From Bacteroides ihuae (lineage in GTDB: Bacteria; Bacteroidota; Bacteroidia; Bacteroidales; Bacteroidaceae), in the NCBI RefSeq assembly GCF_900104585.1, contig NZ_FNVX01000004.1:372001-436000 (forward strand): 64,000 nt of DNA, written 5' to 3'. A program made the translations under genes and the position numbers. Positions 53,118 through 63,900 of the stretch are shown in pieces. The notes under the pieces were generated by a model. That model worked only from the letters and a program-made list of their open reading frames with translations. It was not told the DNA's origin and did not search any database. Position 1 is the stretch's first letter, and each line of letters starts with the position of its first letter.

Positions 53118-55315
53118 AAGAAATAGTATGCATATCAACTTATCCCCCAAGAGAATGTGGTATTGCCACATTCTCTCACGATTTGATCAGGGCCATTCAA
53201 TATAAATTTGGAGGCTCTTACTCCATTAGGGTTTGCGCACTAGAATCAACTTTAGAGAAGCACTCCTATCCCGATATTGTAAAATACATTTTGAATACTT
53301 CGGAAGCAGCGGAATATGCAGCTATGGCCGATAAAATAAACCAAGATGCAGAGGTATCACTCATATTGATACAACATGAGTTTGGGCTATTTATCGAACA
53401 AAAAGAGGTGTTTTTACAATTTATAAAATTATTATCCAAACCGGTTATTATTGTTTTTCATACAGTCCTTTCTAAGCCTAAACGTTCATTAAAGAACGAT
53501 ATCGAACAGCTAACCAAAGCTTGTGCTGCCATTATCGTGATGACTCAAACTTCTTCACGCATACTACAGGAAGAATATCATGTCGATGGAGATAAAATAG
53601 AAGTAATACCGCACGGCACACACTTGGTATCTCACAGAGACAAAAGAAGCCTAAAAGAGAAATATGACGTTGCGGGACGAACAGTTCTCTCTACTTTTGG
53701 ATTGTTAAGCCCCGGAAAAAGTATAGAAACAACGCTCGATGCTTTGCCGGAAATAGTAAAAAAAAACCCATCTGTACTATTCTTAATTATAGGAAAAACA
53801 CATCCCACCATCGTGAAAACGGAAGGTGAGATCTATCGAAAAAAGCTAGAAGCTAAAGTACTAAAACTGGGATTAAGCAATTCAGTAAGATTTGTCAATT
53901 GCTACTTAGAAACCCCTGTCTTACTTGAATATTTGCAACTCACGGACATTTATTTATTTACTTCATGTGATCCGAACCAGGCAGTTAGCGGAACCTTTGT
54001 GTACGCATTAAGCTGTGGGTGTCCTATTATAGCAACTCCAATACCGCATGCATTAGAGTTACTAAAGGATGAATCGGGCATACTCTTCGATTTTAAAGAT
54101 GCCGCCCAACTAGCAAAAGCAACAAACAAGTTGCTCTTGAATGATCGCTTAAGAGGTGAAATGAGAATCACCGGATTACAAAAGACAGCAGCTACCGCAT
54201 GGGAAAATTCGGCTATTGCACATGCATTACTATTTAATAAGACATTAGAGCACCCCGAACCACTCATCTATTCCTTGCCTCCCATCAATGCAAAACACAT
54301 CAAAAATATGAGTCGTAACTTTGCTATGATTCAGTTTGCAGAAGGAAATCGGCCCGACCTTACCACAGGATATACCTTAGACGACAATGCACGAGCATTA
54401 ATCGCTTTGTGCCAATTATATACAGAAACTAAAGATGCGTCTTGCGAAAAATATATAAAAAGGTACCTTGACTTTATAAAGTATTGCTTACAACCAGATG
54501 GCACCTTTCTAAATTATGTGGATAAAGATCTGGCTTTTACCCCTCAAAATCAGGAAGTCGGTTTAGAAGATAGCAATAGCAGAGCAATCTGGGCATTGGG
54601 CTATTTTATTTCTCTAGGAGATAACTTCTCTGATTCATGGGTAATGGAAGCGATTCAAACCCTCAAACAAACGTTTGTGATTATTCCAACTCTTCAATCT
54701 CCCCGAAGTATGGCTTTTGTGATAAAAGGGTTATGCAATTATTACAGCAAATATCCATCGGACGAAGTTCTATCACTCATCCGTATATTAGCCGATAAAT
54801 TAGTGGGTCTTTACAATCTCAGCGCAGACGAAAACTGGCGCTGGTTCGAAGCTTATCTTACTTACGACAATAGCGTATTGCCCGAGAGTTTACTGTATGC
54901 ATATCTGGCTACGGGAAATAACCGCTACAAAGAGATTTCGAAAGAATCGTTCGATTTCCTGTTGAGTAAAACCTTTGCAGATCATCAAATCAAAGTGATC
55001 TCCAATCAAGGATGGCTACTAAAAGAGAAGAAAGAACGAAAGTATGGCGAACAACCCATTGACGTGGCAGGTACTGTTATCGCCCTTTCCACCTTCTATG
55101 ATGTTTTCAAAGTAGATGAATATCTCACCAAGCAAAGAGATGCGTTTAACTGGTTTCTGGGAAACAACCATTTACACCAAATCGTCTACAACCCGGCTAC
55201 CGGAGGATGTTATGATGGATTAGAAGAGAATAACATCAATCTGAATCAGGGCGCTGAATCTTCCGTATCTTATCTGATGGCGAGGCATTGCATAGCTGCT
55301 CAAGGTTCCCTTTGA
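53114..55315 (+). CDS. GT4 glycosyltransferase fused to an alpha-helical (alpha/alpha-toroid-like) domain
   Basis: 733 aa, no signal peptide. The N-terminal roughly 390 residues are a GT-B glycosyltransferase of the GT4 type: ISTYPPRECGIATFSHDLIR, IQHEFG, PHGTH, STFGLLSPGKSIETTLDALP (the donor-binding start of the second Rossmann domain), and SGTFVYALSCGCPIIATPIP. The C-terminal roughly 340 residues (from PPINAKHIKNMSRNFAMIQF) contain GYTLDDNARALIAL, DSNSRAIWALGYF and NQGAESSVSYLMA, typical of (alpha/alpha)6-barrel sugar-binding or hydrolase domains. Probably builds or remodels a mannose-containing glycan with the adjacent GH130 enzyme. The fusion is notable. Confidence 0.85.
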   Translation: MKEIVCISTYPPRECGIATFSHDLIRAIQYKFGGSYSIRVCALESTLEKHSYPDIVKYILNTSEAAEYAAMADKINQDAEVSLILIQHEFGLFIEQKEVFLQFIKLLSKPVIIVFHTVLSKPKRSLKNDIEQLTKACAAIIVMTQTSSRILQEEYHVDGDKIEVIPHGTHLVSHRDKRSLKEKYDVAGRTVLSTFGLLSPGKSIETTLDALPEIVKKNPSVLFLIIGKTHPTIVKTEGEIYRKKLEAKVLKLGLSNSVRFVNCYLETPVLLEYLQLTDIYLFTSCDPNQAVSGTFVYALSCGCPIIATPIPHALELLKDESGILFDFKDAAQLAKATNKLLLNDRLRGEMRITGLQKTAATAWENSAIAHALLFNKTLEHPEPLIYSLPPINAKHIKNMSRNFAMIQFAEGNRPDLTTGYTLDDNARALIALCQLYTETKDASCEKYIKRYLDFIKYCLQPDGTFLNYVDKDLAFTPQNQEVGLEDSNSRAIWALGYFISLGDNFSDSWVMEAIQTLKQTFVIIPTLQSPRSMAFVIKGLCNYYSKYPSDEVLSLIRILADKLVGLYNLSADENWRWFEAYLTYDNSVLPESLLYAYLATGNNRYKEISKESFDFLLSKTFADHQIKVISNQGWLLKEKKERKYGEQPIDVAGTVIALSTFYDVFKVDEYLTKQRDAFNWFLGNNHLHQIVYNPATGGCYDGLEENNINLNQGAESSVSYLMARHCIAAQGSL

Positions 55316-55327
55316 GCCCAATGCTCT

Positions 55328-56836
55328 TTAACCATCCCACTGCTTCATTATAGCAATATTGTCCACCCACCGGGATTCAAACCGGTGGAATTCCACCTCT
55401 AACTTATTGAGAAGCATTTTTTTCTTTTCATCCGAGGCAAAACTATACGTAATGCTATTCCTTACTAATTTTTTGATTTCATAATAGCTGAGTCCGTAAC
55501 GTAAAGTCAGCAAAGTATATTGCTCTGAAAGACTTGTGCGCAAAACACCGGCATCATCAGTTGAGATAATCAAGGGAACACCTGCTTTAAAGTAAATAGG
55601 GAATGGATGATTGTTTTCTCGCAAACCTAAAACAGCCTCATTACTAGTCAAATTGATTTCAATCGGAATGTGTCGCAACCTTAAATCGTGTATCAATGAC
55701 ACGCTCCCTTTTTCAAAAACGATATCAGTTCCATGCCCTATTCTGTCGGCCTTGGCCAGATAAACGGCATCACGAATATGAGATCCCAATTCCTCGGGCT
55801 TCACCAAGCCCATCGTTAACTCCCCTGCATGTATAGAGAGCTTTACCGGTTTTAGTGCTTTTTTTTTTAAGAAGCCAAACATTTCCATGTGCCCGCGATA
55901 ATATTTCATTGATAGATCGCCATCTTCGGGAGAGATAATATTAACCCCAACAAAACGAGAGTTCGATTCATCCATACAAGCTTTAAATGAAAGGTAAAGC
56001 TGAGCAAAGACTCGCAATGGATCAGCATTTCTCACAGCATACGTCTGATATAAGCAAACCGGAGCATTAGGAACATCCACCAAATTACTATTCACATCAA
56101 TGCTATCCATTAAATGAACATAGTCCTTTACCATCTTAGCCATTTCTTTACTTTTCTCCCATCGGTTATAAATAAGTTCCAAGGAGTGAGTCAAGGACGT
56201 TCTCTTTCCCAATATATTTTTTTCCAAAGCTTTATTATCCTTTTCGTACGTTCCTTTCCCAAAAAAACGATCAATCTCATCCGCCCCAATACGAGGAGAC
56301 ATAGCCATAATTTCCAAGTATTGTACATTCTCAATGGCCGCCCTATATTTAAGTTCGTGCAACAACTCCACCAAGTGTGCGCCTGCTGCTGCTAAGAACA
56401 AATCAAAAGCATTAAAGAAATCACTTCCCGCCTTCAATACTGAATTAAAAGCCTTGAATCTACTGATAGACCAAAGGTCGAGCAACCTCCTCCGCAGATT
56501 ATTTAAATTACTCATTGAGGCATCTAATTGCACAGGAGACACCACACCCGCTTTTTGGGCTGCGAGTTGTGTAGGATAGAGTTTTCCAGTATCCAAATCT
56601 AACCAAAGACGATCTTCTACAGCCAACTTAAAATAAGTTTCAGCATAGACAGAGCCAGTGAGATGATTGTGGAGATCTCCTCCCTTGGGCATATCCCTAA
56701 AAAATTGATTGAGCAAAGATTCGTTATTTTTTATTCCACTAAAATAGTCATAAACAATTACTGAATCAGGTCTCACACTAGCAAAAATAGAGGGTATTAA
56801 AAACACCCATAGAAGAAAAATGGTTGTACGTTTCAT
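55328..56836 (-). CDS. Secreted adenosine deaminase-like protein
   Basis: 502 aa from the ATG at 56836 (MKRTTIFLLWVFLIPSIFAS, signal peptide); a longer ATG at 56851 adds five residues. It carries the adenosine/AMP deaminase TIM-barrel zinc motifs: DLHNHLTGS (HxH), SIHAGE, RIGHGTD and STDDAG. The long insert before the barrel is usual for periplasmic ADGF-like members. It converts adenosine (or a related purine) to inosine and ammonia in the periplasm. It is on the same strand as the SusCD-phosphatase genes and could act after nucleotide dephosphorylation. It is convergent with the GT gene. Confidence 0.85.
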   Translation of the reverse strand: MKRTTIFLLWVFLIPSIFASVRPDSVIVYDYFSGIKNNESLLNQFFRDMPKGGDLHNHLTGSVYAETYFKLAVEDRLWLDLDTGKLYPTQLAAQKAGVVSPVQLDASMSNLNNLRRRLLDLWSISRFKAFNSVLKAGSDFFNAFDLFLAAAGAHLVELLHELKYRAAIENVQYLEIMAMSPRIGADEIDRFFGKGTYEKDNKALEKNILGKRTSLTHSLELIYNRWEKSKEMAKMVKDYVHLMDSIDVNSNLVDVPNAPVCLYQTYAVRNADPLRVFAQLYLSFKACMDESNSRFVGVNIISPEDGDLSMKYYRGHMEMFGFLKKKALKPVKLSIHAGELTMGLVKPEELGSHIRDAVYLAKADRIGHGTDIVFEKGSVSLIHDLRLRHIPIEINLTSNEAVLGLRENNHPFPIYFKAGVPLIISTDDAGVLRTSLSEQYTLLTLRYGLSYYEIKKLVRNSITYSFASDEKKKMLLNKLEVEFHRFESRWVDNIAIMKQWDG

Positions 56837-57181
56837 TATAAAATAAGTCATGGTATTGTCTCAGAGAATGGCATAATAAGCAAGATACATTCAAAAATAG
56901 ACAAAAATACATCTTACCATAACATGAACGATGGTTTTTCTACTTAAACCATTTTTCGTTTTAATCAAATTTCAACTTTCAATAAAAGATTACCGGCAAA
57001 ACAAATCATAAAAATGGATAATAATGATGAGTGCTCAACAAAAGTTATTGTTAGCACAAAAAAGAGAACTGCACATTTGAGATTTCAACTCTTTTGACCT
57101 ATTTCGTTCTTTACCGCAATATTCAGAAGTGTACACCAGGAAGATACGAACTAATCGTTGAGAGCTATTACAACCGCAGAA

Positions 57182-57195
57182 TGTAAATATTTACA
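57182..57195. promoter_or_regulatory. Perfect 14-bp palindrome, possible operator
   Basis: TGTAAATATTTACA is fully self-complementary and of a length typical for dimeric regulator sites. It lies about 350 bp upstream of the deaminase gene. Function inferred only. Confidence 0.3.
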
Positions 57196-57425
57196 GTATG
57201 CCCCTACAGACCTTCTGAGAGGGGTTTGTTGAATTCACTATTTCACCGCGCTTAATTCACTACTTCAACACGCTGAAGTTATATCTTATATAAATTTAGC
57301 TACATTTGTAAATATTACTTCATAATACAAACAATTTGCCTGACATTAGAGAATAACCTAACACAATTAGTATCTACAAAGAAATAAAACAAATTACCAT
57401 TTAAGATAAGGTGAAAAGACAAAGA

Positions 57426-57472
57426 CCCTCCTTTCTATTGAAGCTTGCCATTAAGCTTGAATAGAAGGAGGG
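57426..57472 (-). terminator. Hairpin downstream of the phosphatase gene
   Basis: CCCTCCTTTCTATT and AATAGAAGGAGGG pair with one bulged base, with an inner AAGCTT/AAGCTT pair. It lies about 80 nt past the stop on the minus strand. Following bases are T-poor to moderate. Confidence 0.6.
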
Positions 57473-57551
57473 AGTTTGCCTGACTAAACTGTGTGAAAAA
57501 GAAACAGCATCCAAAAAGAGGATAGTCAGGTTATAGAATATTGTAACAAAG

Positions 57552-59381
57552 TTATTTCATCAACTCCTTTATTTTCTTTATGAGTGAACTATGCAGCGCG
57601 TATCCTCTAAAATGAGATGAGCCAGGACCATAGGACAAAAGAAGAATAGGAATCCCTGTATGGTCATTTGTCGAAAAATTGCCTAACACGGAACCTTTCT
57701 CATAATTACCATCAATGATACTAAGTCCGCCCGTTTCATGGTCAGAAAGCACTAGTACCAATGTTTCTTTATCTTTATCGGCAAACTCAAGTGCTTTGCC
57801 CACTGTGCGATCGAACGAAAGATACTCATCTACCACCGTATGCATATCGTTGGCATGTCCACCTTTATCTATCTTGGCACCTTCAATCATTACAAAGAAA
57901 CCTTTCTTGCCGGCGGATAGAAATTGCATCGCACCATCAAACGACTCCTCTATCAGGCGTTTGTTATGTTCATAATCATCCCCTTGCAAGCATATTGCTC
58001 TATCGCCCGCTTTCAGATCATTCAAATGAACTGCATCAGTAAGTACTTTGTAACCCACATTGCGAAGCTTATGTACCAATGCACTATCGTTCTTCAGGAT
58101 GGCTGCATTGGGAGCAGCAACTACCAGACTAGCAGGAGTGGTGAGTAAATCGGCTGTGATCTCTTCGGACATATCTCTTTCCGGTTGATGAGCGTAATAA
58201 GAGGATGGAGTAGCACCGGCAATGTTATCATTACTCATGATGCCCGTCATTTTTCCTTTAGCAGAAAGAGTTTCGGTGATGTTTGTTAGTGCTTTCCCTT
58301 GCTCATCAGTACCAATCCGTCGGTTGCGTGTTCTCACACCCGTAGCCAAAGCAGTGCCTGCTCCGGCCGAATCGGTAGTATAATCGTCTAACGGATCATT
58401 GCGAAGCAAACCCATATTGTGCATCTGCAACACATTGAGCAAGCCACCATTGGCAGTTGCAGCAGCCCACATTTCGGGCACACCTGCTCCTCCATCAGAA
58501 ATGAGCACAATCACGTTCTTTGGAGCCTTCATCGCTCCGTCAGTCGCATAAGTAGGCTGATAAGGTTGATAGAATTTTCCGTCAGACATATACGTATTCT
58601 TCTCGAACGTGCTCAAGAAGAGAGATAGTTCAGCCGGACGATCCGTATTCAGATAATCCACCCCCATCTTGATAAACGTATTCCACGCCGTCTTGGTATC
58701 CGGGCAACCCCAGAAACGCACTTGTTTGCCATCAGCGTGTATTTTGTCAATAACCTCCTTCACCTTGTCATAATCCTCTTTCACCATTCTGCCCAATCCA
58801 TTCCATTTGGTAAGCAACATGAAAGGTACGCTTACCATGGTTATGCGTTTGCTTTGCGAAGGGGTGTAGTTTACCGCCAGACTGCCGTCAAAGAATATCC
58901 ATAGAGGATACTCTTCAAATTCCGGGGGAGCAGGTTGGTTACCGGTAATCACAACACGCACGGCCGAAGGGTTATTAACGACATCAAAACAGGTTGCATA
59001 GTCTTTCAACTCCTCGAGTAACACTCGCAATGTTTCTTTGTAGCCCATTTTCAGATCGATAAGCAGTTGTAAAGGTTTACCATCTGCATAAGCCTTGCCG
59101 CCATTCATCTCCATTTGCTTTTTTATTGGATCAAGATAAAGAGCCTTCAATGTGCGCCTTTCATCTATATCTTTTGCTTCATGCGCCACACAAAGCTTGC
59201 CATTTTGCACAAATACATCAGCTTCGATCGAAGCACATCCTGCTCCGTAAGCCATGTAGAAAGGCACCTTTTGCAAATAATCATTATGAGAGTGCATTAG
59301 CGTCTTCCCATTTTGAGAGCAGACAGGAATCGCAATCAACAAAACAACACATAGTGCTGCTAGTAATTTTATTCTTATCAT
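57552..59381 (-). CDS. Phosphodiesterase-like / alkaline phosphatase fusion protein
   Basis: 609 aa, secreted (MIRIKLLAALCVVLLIAIPV). Residues 28-265 resemble a glycerophosphodiester phosphodiesterase / PI-PLC-like TIM barrel, starting LMHSHNDYLQKVPF with IEADVFVQNGKLCVAHEA and ending near YLNTDRPAELS. Residues 290-609 are a PhoA-type alkaline phosphatase: VLISDGGAG (metal), catalytic Ser in YTTDSAGAGTALATG, DKGGHANDM, and LVLSDHETGG. The pair could release a phosphomonoester from a diester and then free phosphate. It starts 7 nt after the SusD-like gene stop, so it belongs to the SusCD transcript. Confidence 0.87.
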   Translation of the reverse strand: MIRIKLLAALCVVLLIAIPVCSQNGKTLMHSHNDYLQKVPFYMAYGAGCASIEADVFVQNGKLCVAHEAKDIDERRTLKALYLDPIKKQMEMNGGKAYADGKPLQLLIDLKMGYKETLRVLLEELKDYATCFDVVNNPSAVRVVITGNQPAPPEFEEYPLWIFFDGSLAVNYTPSQSKRITMVSVPFMLLTKWNGLGRMVKEDYDKVKEVIDKIHADGKQVRFWGCPDTKTAWNTFIKMGVDYLNTDRPAELSLFLSTFEKNTYMSDGKFYQPYQPTYATDGAMKAPKNVIVLISDGGAGVPEMWAAATANGGLLNVLQMHNMGLLRNDPLDDYTTDSAGAGTALATGVRTRNRRIGTDEQGKALTNITETLSAKGKMTGIMSNDNIAGATPSSYYAHQPERDMSEEITADLLTTPASLVVAAPNAAILKNDSALVHKLRNVGYKVLTDAVHLNDLKAGDRAICLQGDDYEHNKRLIEESFDGAMQFLSAGKKGFFVMIEGAKIDKGGHANDMHTVVDEYLSFDRTVGKALEFADKDKETLVLVLSDHETGGLSIIDGNYEKGSVLGNFSTNDHTGIPILLLSYGPGSSHFRGYALHSSLIKKIKELMK

Positions 59382-59388
59382 TGTAATA

Positions 59389-60921
59389 TTAATTTATAGT
59401 ATTCTTTGAAGGAGTAGACCATACTTGCGGTTGAAACCAAACCAAGTCCGATTCATTCACCATGCGTCCATACTTCTGAGTAGTCCATTCTATCAAGTTC
59501 GGGTTATTTTGTTCATTGTCCGAATAGATGTAGCGCACAGGTATTGCACTCGCAACACTTGGGCCTACATATAACTGCGGATAGCCTGTGCGACGCCAGT
59601 TGGCGAATGCCTCAAAACCATTCAGGAAGCTATCTATCCATGCTTGCGTACCGATCTGCATCAGTGCCACAGATGTGGAGGCACTCAATGAAGCAGCGTT
59701 TCCGCCAAGGAAAGTAGTCTTGTCCGTGGTCGATATTTGCGACCATTTGCTAAGCGAAGCATCCAATGCTTTTTTATATTCAGCAGCAGCATCGCCCTGT
59801 ATCATCTTGCGTACAATGGCTTCGGATTTAAGCAACAATAATTCGGCATAGCTCATTACAAAAGCTCTATTTTCACTTCTGATGGCACTTCCTACTACAG
59901 AATAATCGTCTTTGTTGAGCAAAGCCTGCTCTGTAGTGCTCAAGCCCACAGGCTGACCGCGATAAACAAGCGGACTGGACTCAGAGAGTTTATGTGCTGT
60001 AAACGAATTCTTGGTAGGAGCCAAAAAGACCGTCAGACGAGGATCCTTTTTCGACTTTAAGGAATCAGCTAATGCCTCACCTACCCTAGAGTTATCACCA
60101 AAGATCACACCTGAACCATCCGAAGGAAGATTCTTGGGTTGAATGTACCAAGTGTAGAAATCGACAGTGTTATTGTACACCAATGTTGTTTGATCGGCTA
60201 AAGAGGTAAAGACAGGATAATCGCTTGAATTATTAAAGATGGCAGCTACCTGAGAGGCAACATCTTTCTTAGCCGACTCACGCATCAGTATGCGAAGTTT
60301 GAGTGAGTTGGCAAACTTGCGCCATTTGGTCAAGTCTCCGTTATATAAGATGTCATTATTGACCACGATGCCCGCAGTTACATTTTTAATCAGTGCATTG
60401 GCTGTTTCGAGATCTTCCAACATCAACCCGTACACTTCATCTTGCGATTGAAAATGAGGAAATTCCAATCCGTTTTCATTCGCTCTTCCAGCCTCTACAT
60501 AAGGTATATCACCATACGCATCGGCCATAAGCGAAAGTACATACACCTTACAGATTAGCCCGATTGCTTTGTAATGAGGTTGACTGTTCTGTTCAGCCAA
60601 ACTGATAATCTTATTGATGTCCTTCACACTTCTCATAGGTCCATTCCATTCCTCTCGAAACGAAGCACCTGTGATGCTATAACGCCCAAAACCTTCATTG
60701 TTTCCACCCAAATAGTTAAGGTGTTGCACAAATTGGCCTGCAGCACCGCTCTCACTTCCTGTCATTGAAGAGACAGCCGTACTAATTACTCCCGGCAATA
60801 ACAGATTAGCCGGAACAGTAGACGGATTATTGGGATTCACATTCAATTCTTCAAAGTCGCTGCATCCAACCATTGAAAAAGCAGCACCTACCAACAGTGG
60901 CAGTATATATTTCTTCATCAT
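59389..60921 (-). CDS. SusD-like nutrient-binding lipoprotein
   Basis: 510 aa from the ATG at 60921 (MMKKYILPLLVGAAFSMVGC); the frame extends upstream to an ATG at 60960 without a signal peptide. The lipobox is SMVGC. The mature start DFEELNVNPNNPSTVP and the TPR-like helices (DINKIISLAEQNSQPHYKAI, LMADAYGDIPY) are typical of the SusD-like_2 group. It forms the outer-membrane lid over the SusC-type transporter encoded 10 nt upstream. The substrate is not shown by sequence; the adjoining phosphatase suggests an organophosphate. Confidence 0.9.
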   Translation of the reverse strand: MMKKYILPLLVGAAFSMVGCSDFEELNVNPNNPSTVPANLLLPGVISTAVSSMTGSESGAAGQFVQHLNYLGGNNEGFGRYSITGASFREEWNGPMRSVKDINKIISLAEQNSQPHYKAIGLICKVYVLSLMADAYGDIPYVEAGRANENGLEFPHFQSQDEVYGLMLEDLETANALIKNVTAGIVVNNDILYNGDLTKWRKFANSLKLRILMRESAKKDVASQVAAIFNNSSDYPVFTSLADQTTLVYNNTVDFYTWYIQPKNLPSDGSGVIFGDNSRVGEALADSLKSKKDPRLTVFLAPTKNSFTAHKLSESSPLVYRGQPVGLSTTEQALLNKDDYSVVGSAIRSENRAFVMSYAELLLLKSEAIVRKMIQGDAAAEYKKALDASLSKWSQISTTDKTTFLGGNAASLSASTSVALMQIGTQAWIDSFLNGFEAFANWRRTGYPQLYVGPSVASAIPVRYIYSDNEQNNPNLIEWTTQKYGRMVNESDLVWFQPQVWSTPSKNTIN

Positions 60922-60931
60922 GCTAGTATGT

Positions 60932-63900
60932 TTATAAAGTAATATTAATATTGAAACCAAAACTCTTGGTAGATGGAGTTGCCATCGTCTCGATGCCTTT
61001 CAACTGTCCATCGTATGAAGCCACTTCAGGGTCTATGTTAGGTACATCCGTCCACAAGAACAGGTTACGTCCATAAGCCGAAAGTGACACATTCTGAAAC
61101 GGTGTGGCACTCAACCATTTACGAGGAAGCTTGTAACCCAACTTCAATTCGCGAAGTTTAATGTATGAAGCATCAAATGTAGCAATCATGTCATTATCAT
61201 AATAAGCCTTTACGTACTGACGCACTGGTACAGCAATCGTGTTCTTCAGTCCGGTGTTCACATCAATACCGTCGGCCACTATTGTACCTGCTCCATTTTC
61301 ATCACGTAGCGCAAGTGATTCTTTCAGCGTACCGGCACGCATTCCTTCAATGTATGTTCTGGAGTAAACCGATCCACCTTCCTGAATGCCCAGCAGTGCA
61401 CTAAATGACCAGTTCTTATACTTTAGCTCTGTGCCCAGACCTCCTGTCCAGTCAGGATTCACGTTGCCCAGTAACCCCCAGTCACCATTCTCTTCCATCG
61501 GCAAACCGTTTTTGAGTTGCAGTTGCCCATCTTTATAGATGAGGTAGTCACCATAAAGAGAACCATACGAACCATCTCCCTTTGTATTCGAAGTACGGAG
61601 TTCCAACGAAGCCCAACGTTCTATCTGACGAATACGCGTGATACCTTGATCTTCCGCCAGACTCACCACTTTATTTTTGTTCTTTGAGAAATTGAACGTT
61701 ACATCCCAGCGGAAATCTTCTGTACGAACAGGGGTCACATTTACCATCAGTTCAAGACCTTTGTTGGTCATCTTGCCCACGTTCATCAATTTCGTGTCAT
61801 ATCCTCCCGAAGGATTAAGAGTGATGGGGATAATCAAATCGGTTGTGGTACTGTTGTAGTAAGTTACGTCCACCGAAAGCCTGTTATCAAAAAAGCGGAA
61901 GTCGCCACCAAACTCATAAGACACCACCTTCTCCGGTTTGATGTTAGAGTTAGGATAATTATTATTCGCTGTAGCCACAGAGTTACCACCCCATCCTTGA
62001 GAAATAATATAGTTGGCACTGGTCTGATAAGGTTCCAGGTCACGTCTCACCATTGAGGTACTGGTTCTTAGTTTAACGAACGAAACTGCTTTGCTCTTCA
62101 TAACAGGGAACAAATCGGTAAGCACTGCACTTAGTGAAGCCGAAGGATAGAAATAAGAATTATTTTCTTTAGGCAAAGCACTAGAGTAATCGTATCGTCC
62201 GGTCAGGTCGAGAAACAAACCATTCTTGTAGCTGAACTGCGTAGTGCCATACCAACTGTTTACCTTTTTGCGGGTAAGCGTATTACCACCAATCAGTGGT
62301 TTGGCATTGTTGCTAAGGTTATATACATTCGGGATGGTCAGCTCAGGAGCAATAGCCCCCAGTCTACGAGATGTTTGGCTCATCAAGTTACCACCAAACG
62401 AAACATTCATGCCAAACTCAGGAATGAACTCTGCCGGCAATTTGTAAGTCAGCAAAAAGTCGTTATTCGTCTCCAAAAAGTTAATATCATCCTCCTGATA
62501 ATACCCATTAAAGTACGAAGCCGATGTGTTGGCATGCCTCATAGTACGCTTATCCGAGTAGAAATCAAGGCCAGAACGCAGTTGCAGAGACAATCCCTTT
62601 AACAGTTCCAAAGTAACCTTTGCACTACCATACACACGATCACGCGTATTACCATTCAAGTTGTTATACGCTACAAAATACGGATTGTTTAAGCCTGTAA
62701 ACGTATTGTTTCCGATAGGTGTGTTTTGAGCAATTCCCTCATAACCCGATTTCCATTGCTGTTTCAGCGAATTAAGACTCACATTGCGCGGCATATATAG
62801 AAAGATCTTCATGATGTTATCCTCATTCTTCGCTCCTGTGCTGGCACGGTTATCACTATTAGTATGCACATAGTTCATTGTTGCATCCACACGTACACCC
62901 GGCATTATTTGGTAACCGGAATTCAGTCCAATCGTATTCTTCGTCAAATCGGTATTGGGTACAATACCCTTTTGTTGGCTATTGGTGTAGGAGAAACGAT
63001 AATTCAGTTTATCACTCACATTACTCAACGTAACATTGTTGCTGATAGTATGTCCCACCTGCAAAAAGTCTTTTAACTGATTGCCTTGTGATACAAAAGG
63101 TGTGGCAGTACGCACGCCCAACTTATCCAGAGGAGAGTCAAACTGTGTAATCAGTTGTCCGTTGAGTGCAGGACCCCAGTTAGCCAACTCCTTATCGTTT
63201 ACGCCTCCACCGGCACCATCCACATACGCATATTTCCCTTCAAGACCTTGTCCAAATGAGTTTTGGAATTCCGGTAAACGCAAAGGTGTTTCAAAAGAGA
63301 TACCCGAGTTGACAGAGATGCCCAATCCTTTTTGTCCTTTGCCCGATTTCGTCGTAATCAAAATCACCCCATTGGCAGCACGCGCACCATAAAGTGCCGA
63401 TGCGTTAGGGCCTTTCAATACTGTCACACTTTCGATATCCTCCTGATTAACTTCGGAAGCTGCATTGCTATAATCCACCTCATTCTCTCCGGAAGTAAAG
63501 TTCGGATTGTTATAATCTTGTCTACCGCTAAAGCTGCGGGTTGACTGCTCGTTGTTGTTACTAATGGGCACCCCGTCTACCACAAATAGAGGAGAGTTGT
63601 TATAGTTGTATCCACCCACAAAGTTTTGCCCTCTTATCTGGATAGACGATGAAGCACCGATGCCACCCGAAGAGCTCGTAACTTGCACGCCGGCAATCTT
63701 ATTACTCAACGCATTCACAAAGTTGGTTTCGTGCGATTCCTGAATAGCACTACCATCTATTTTCTGAACAGAATATCCCAACGATTTTGTTTCCCGGCTG
63801 ATACCAAGTGCTGTTACCACCACTTCATTCAGCATCTTTGTGTTCTCCTGAAGAGTGATTTTATCATTGCCTGTCAGGCGGATACTTCTGGTGACATATC

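Larger units (their letters stand above)
56852..57551. other. 700-bp non-coding region between phosphatase and deaminase genes
   Basis: AT-rich, with no supported gene. It holds a 14-bp palindrome (57182-57195), a CCCCT/AGGGG hairpin near 57201-57225, two imperfect direct repeats of about 23 bp (TTCACTATTTCACCGCGCT and TTCACTACTTCAACACGCT near 57233 and 57257), and a terminator-like hairpin (57426-57472). It also has CAAAAATA boxes near 56892 and 56902 that could be promoters for the deaminase gene. Confidence 0.5.
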
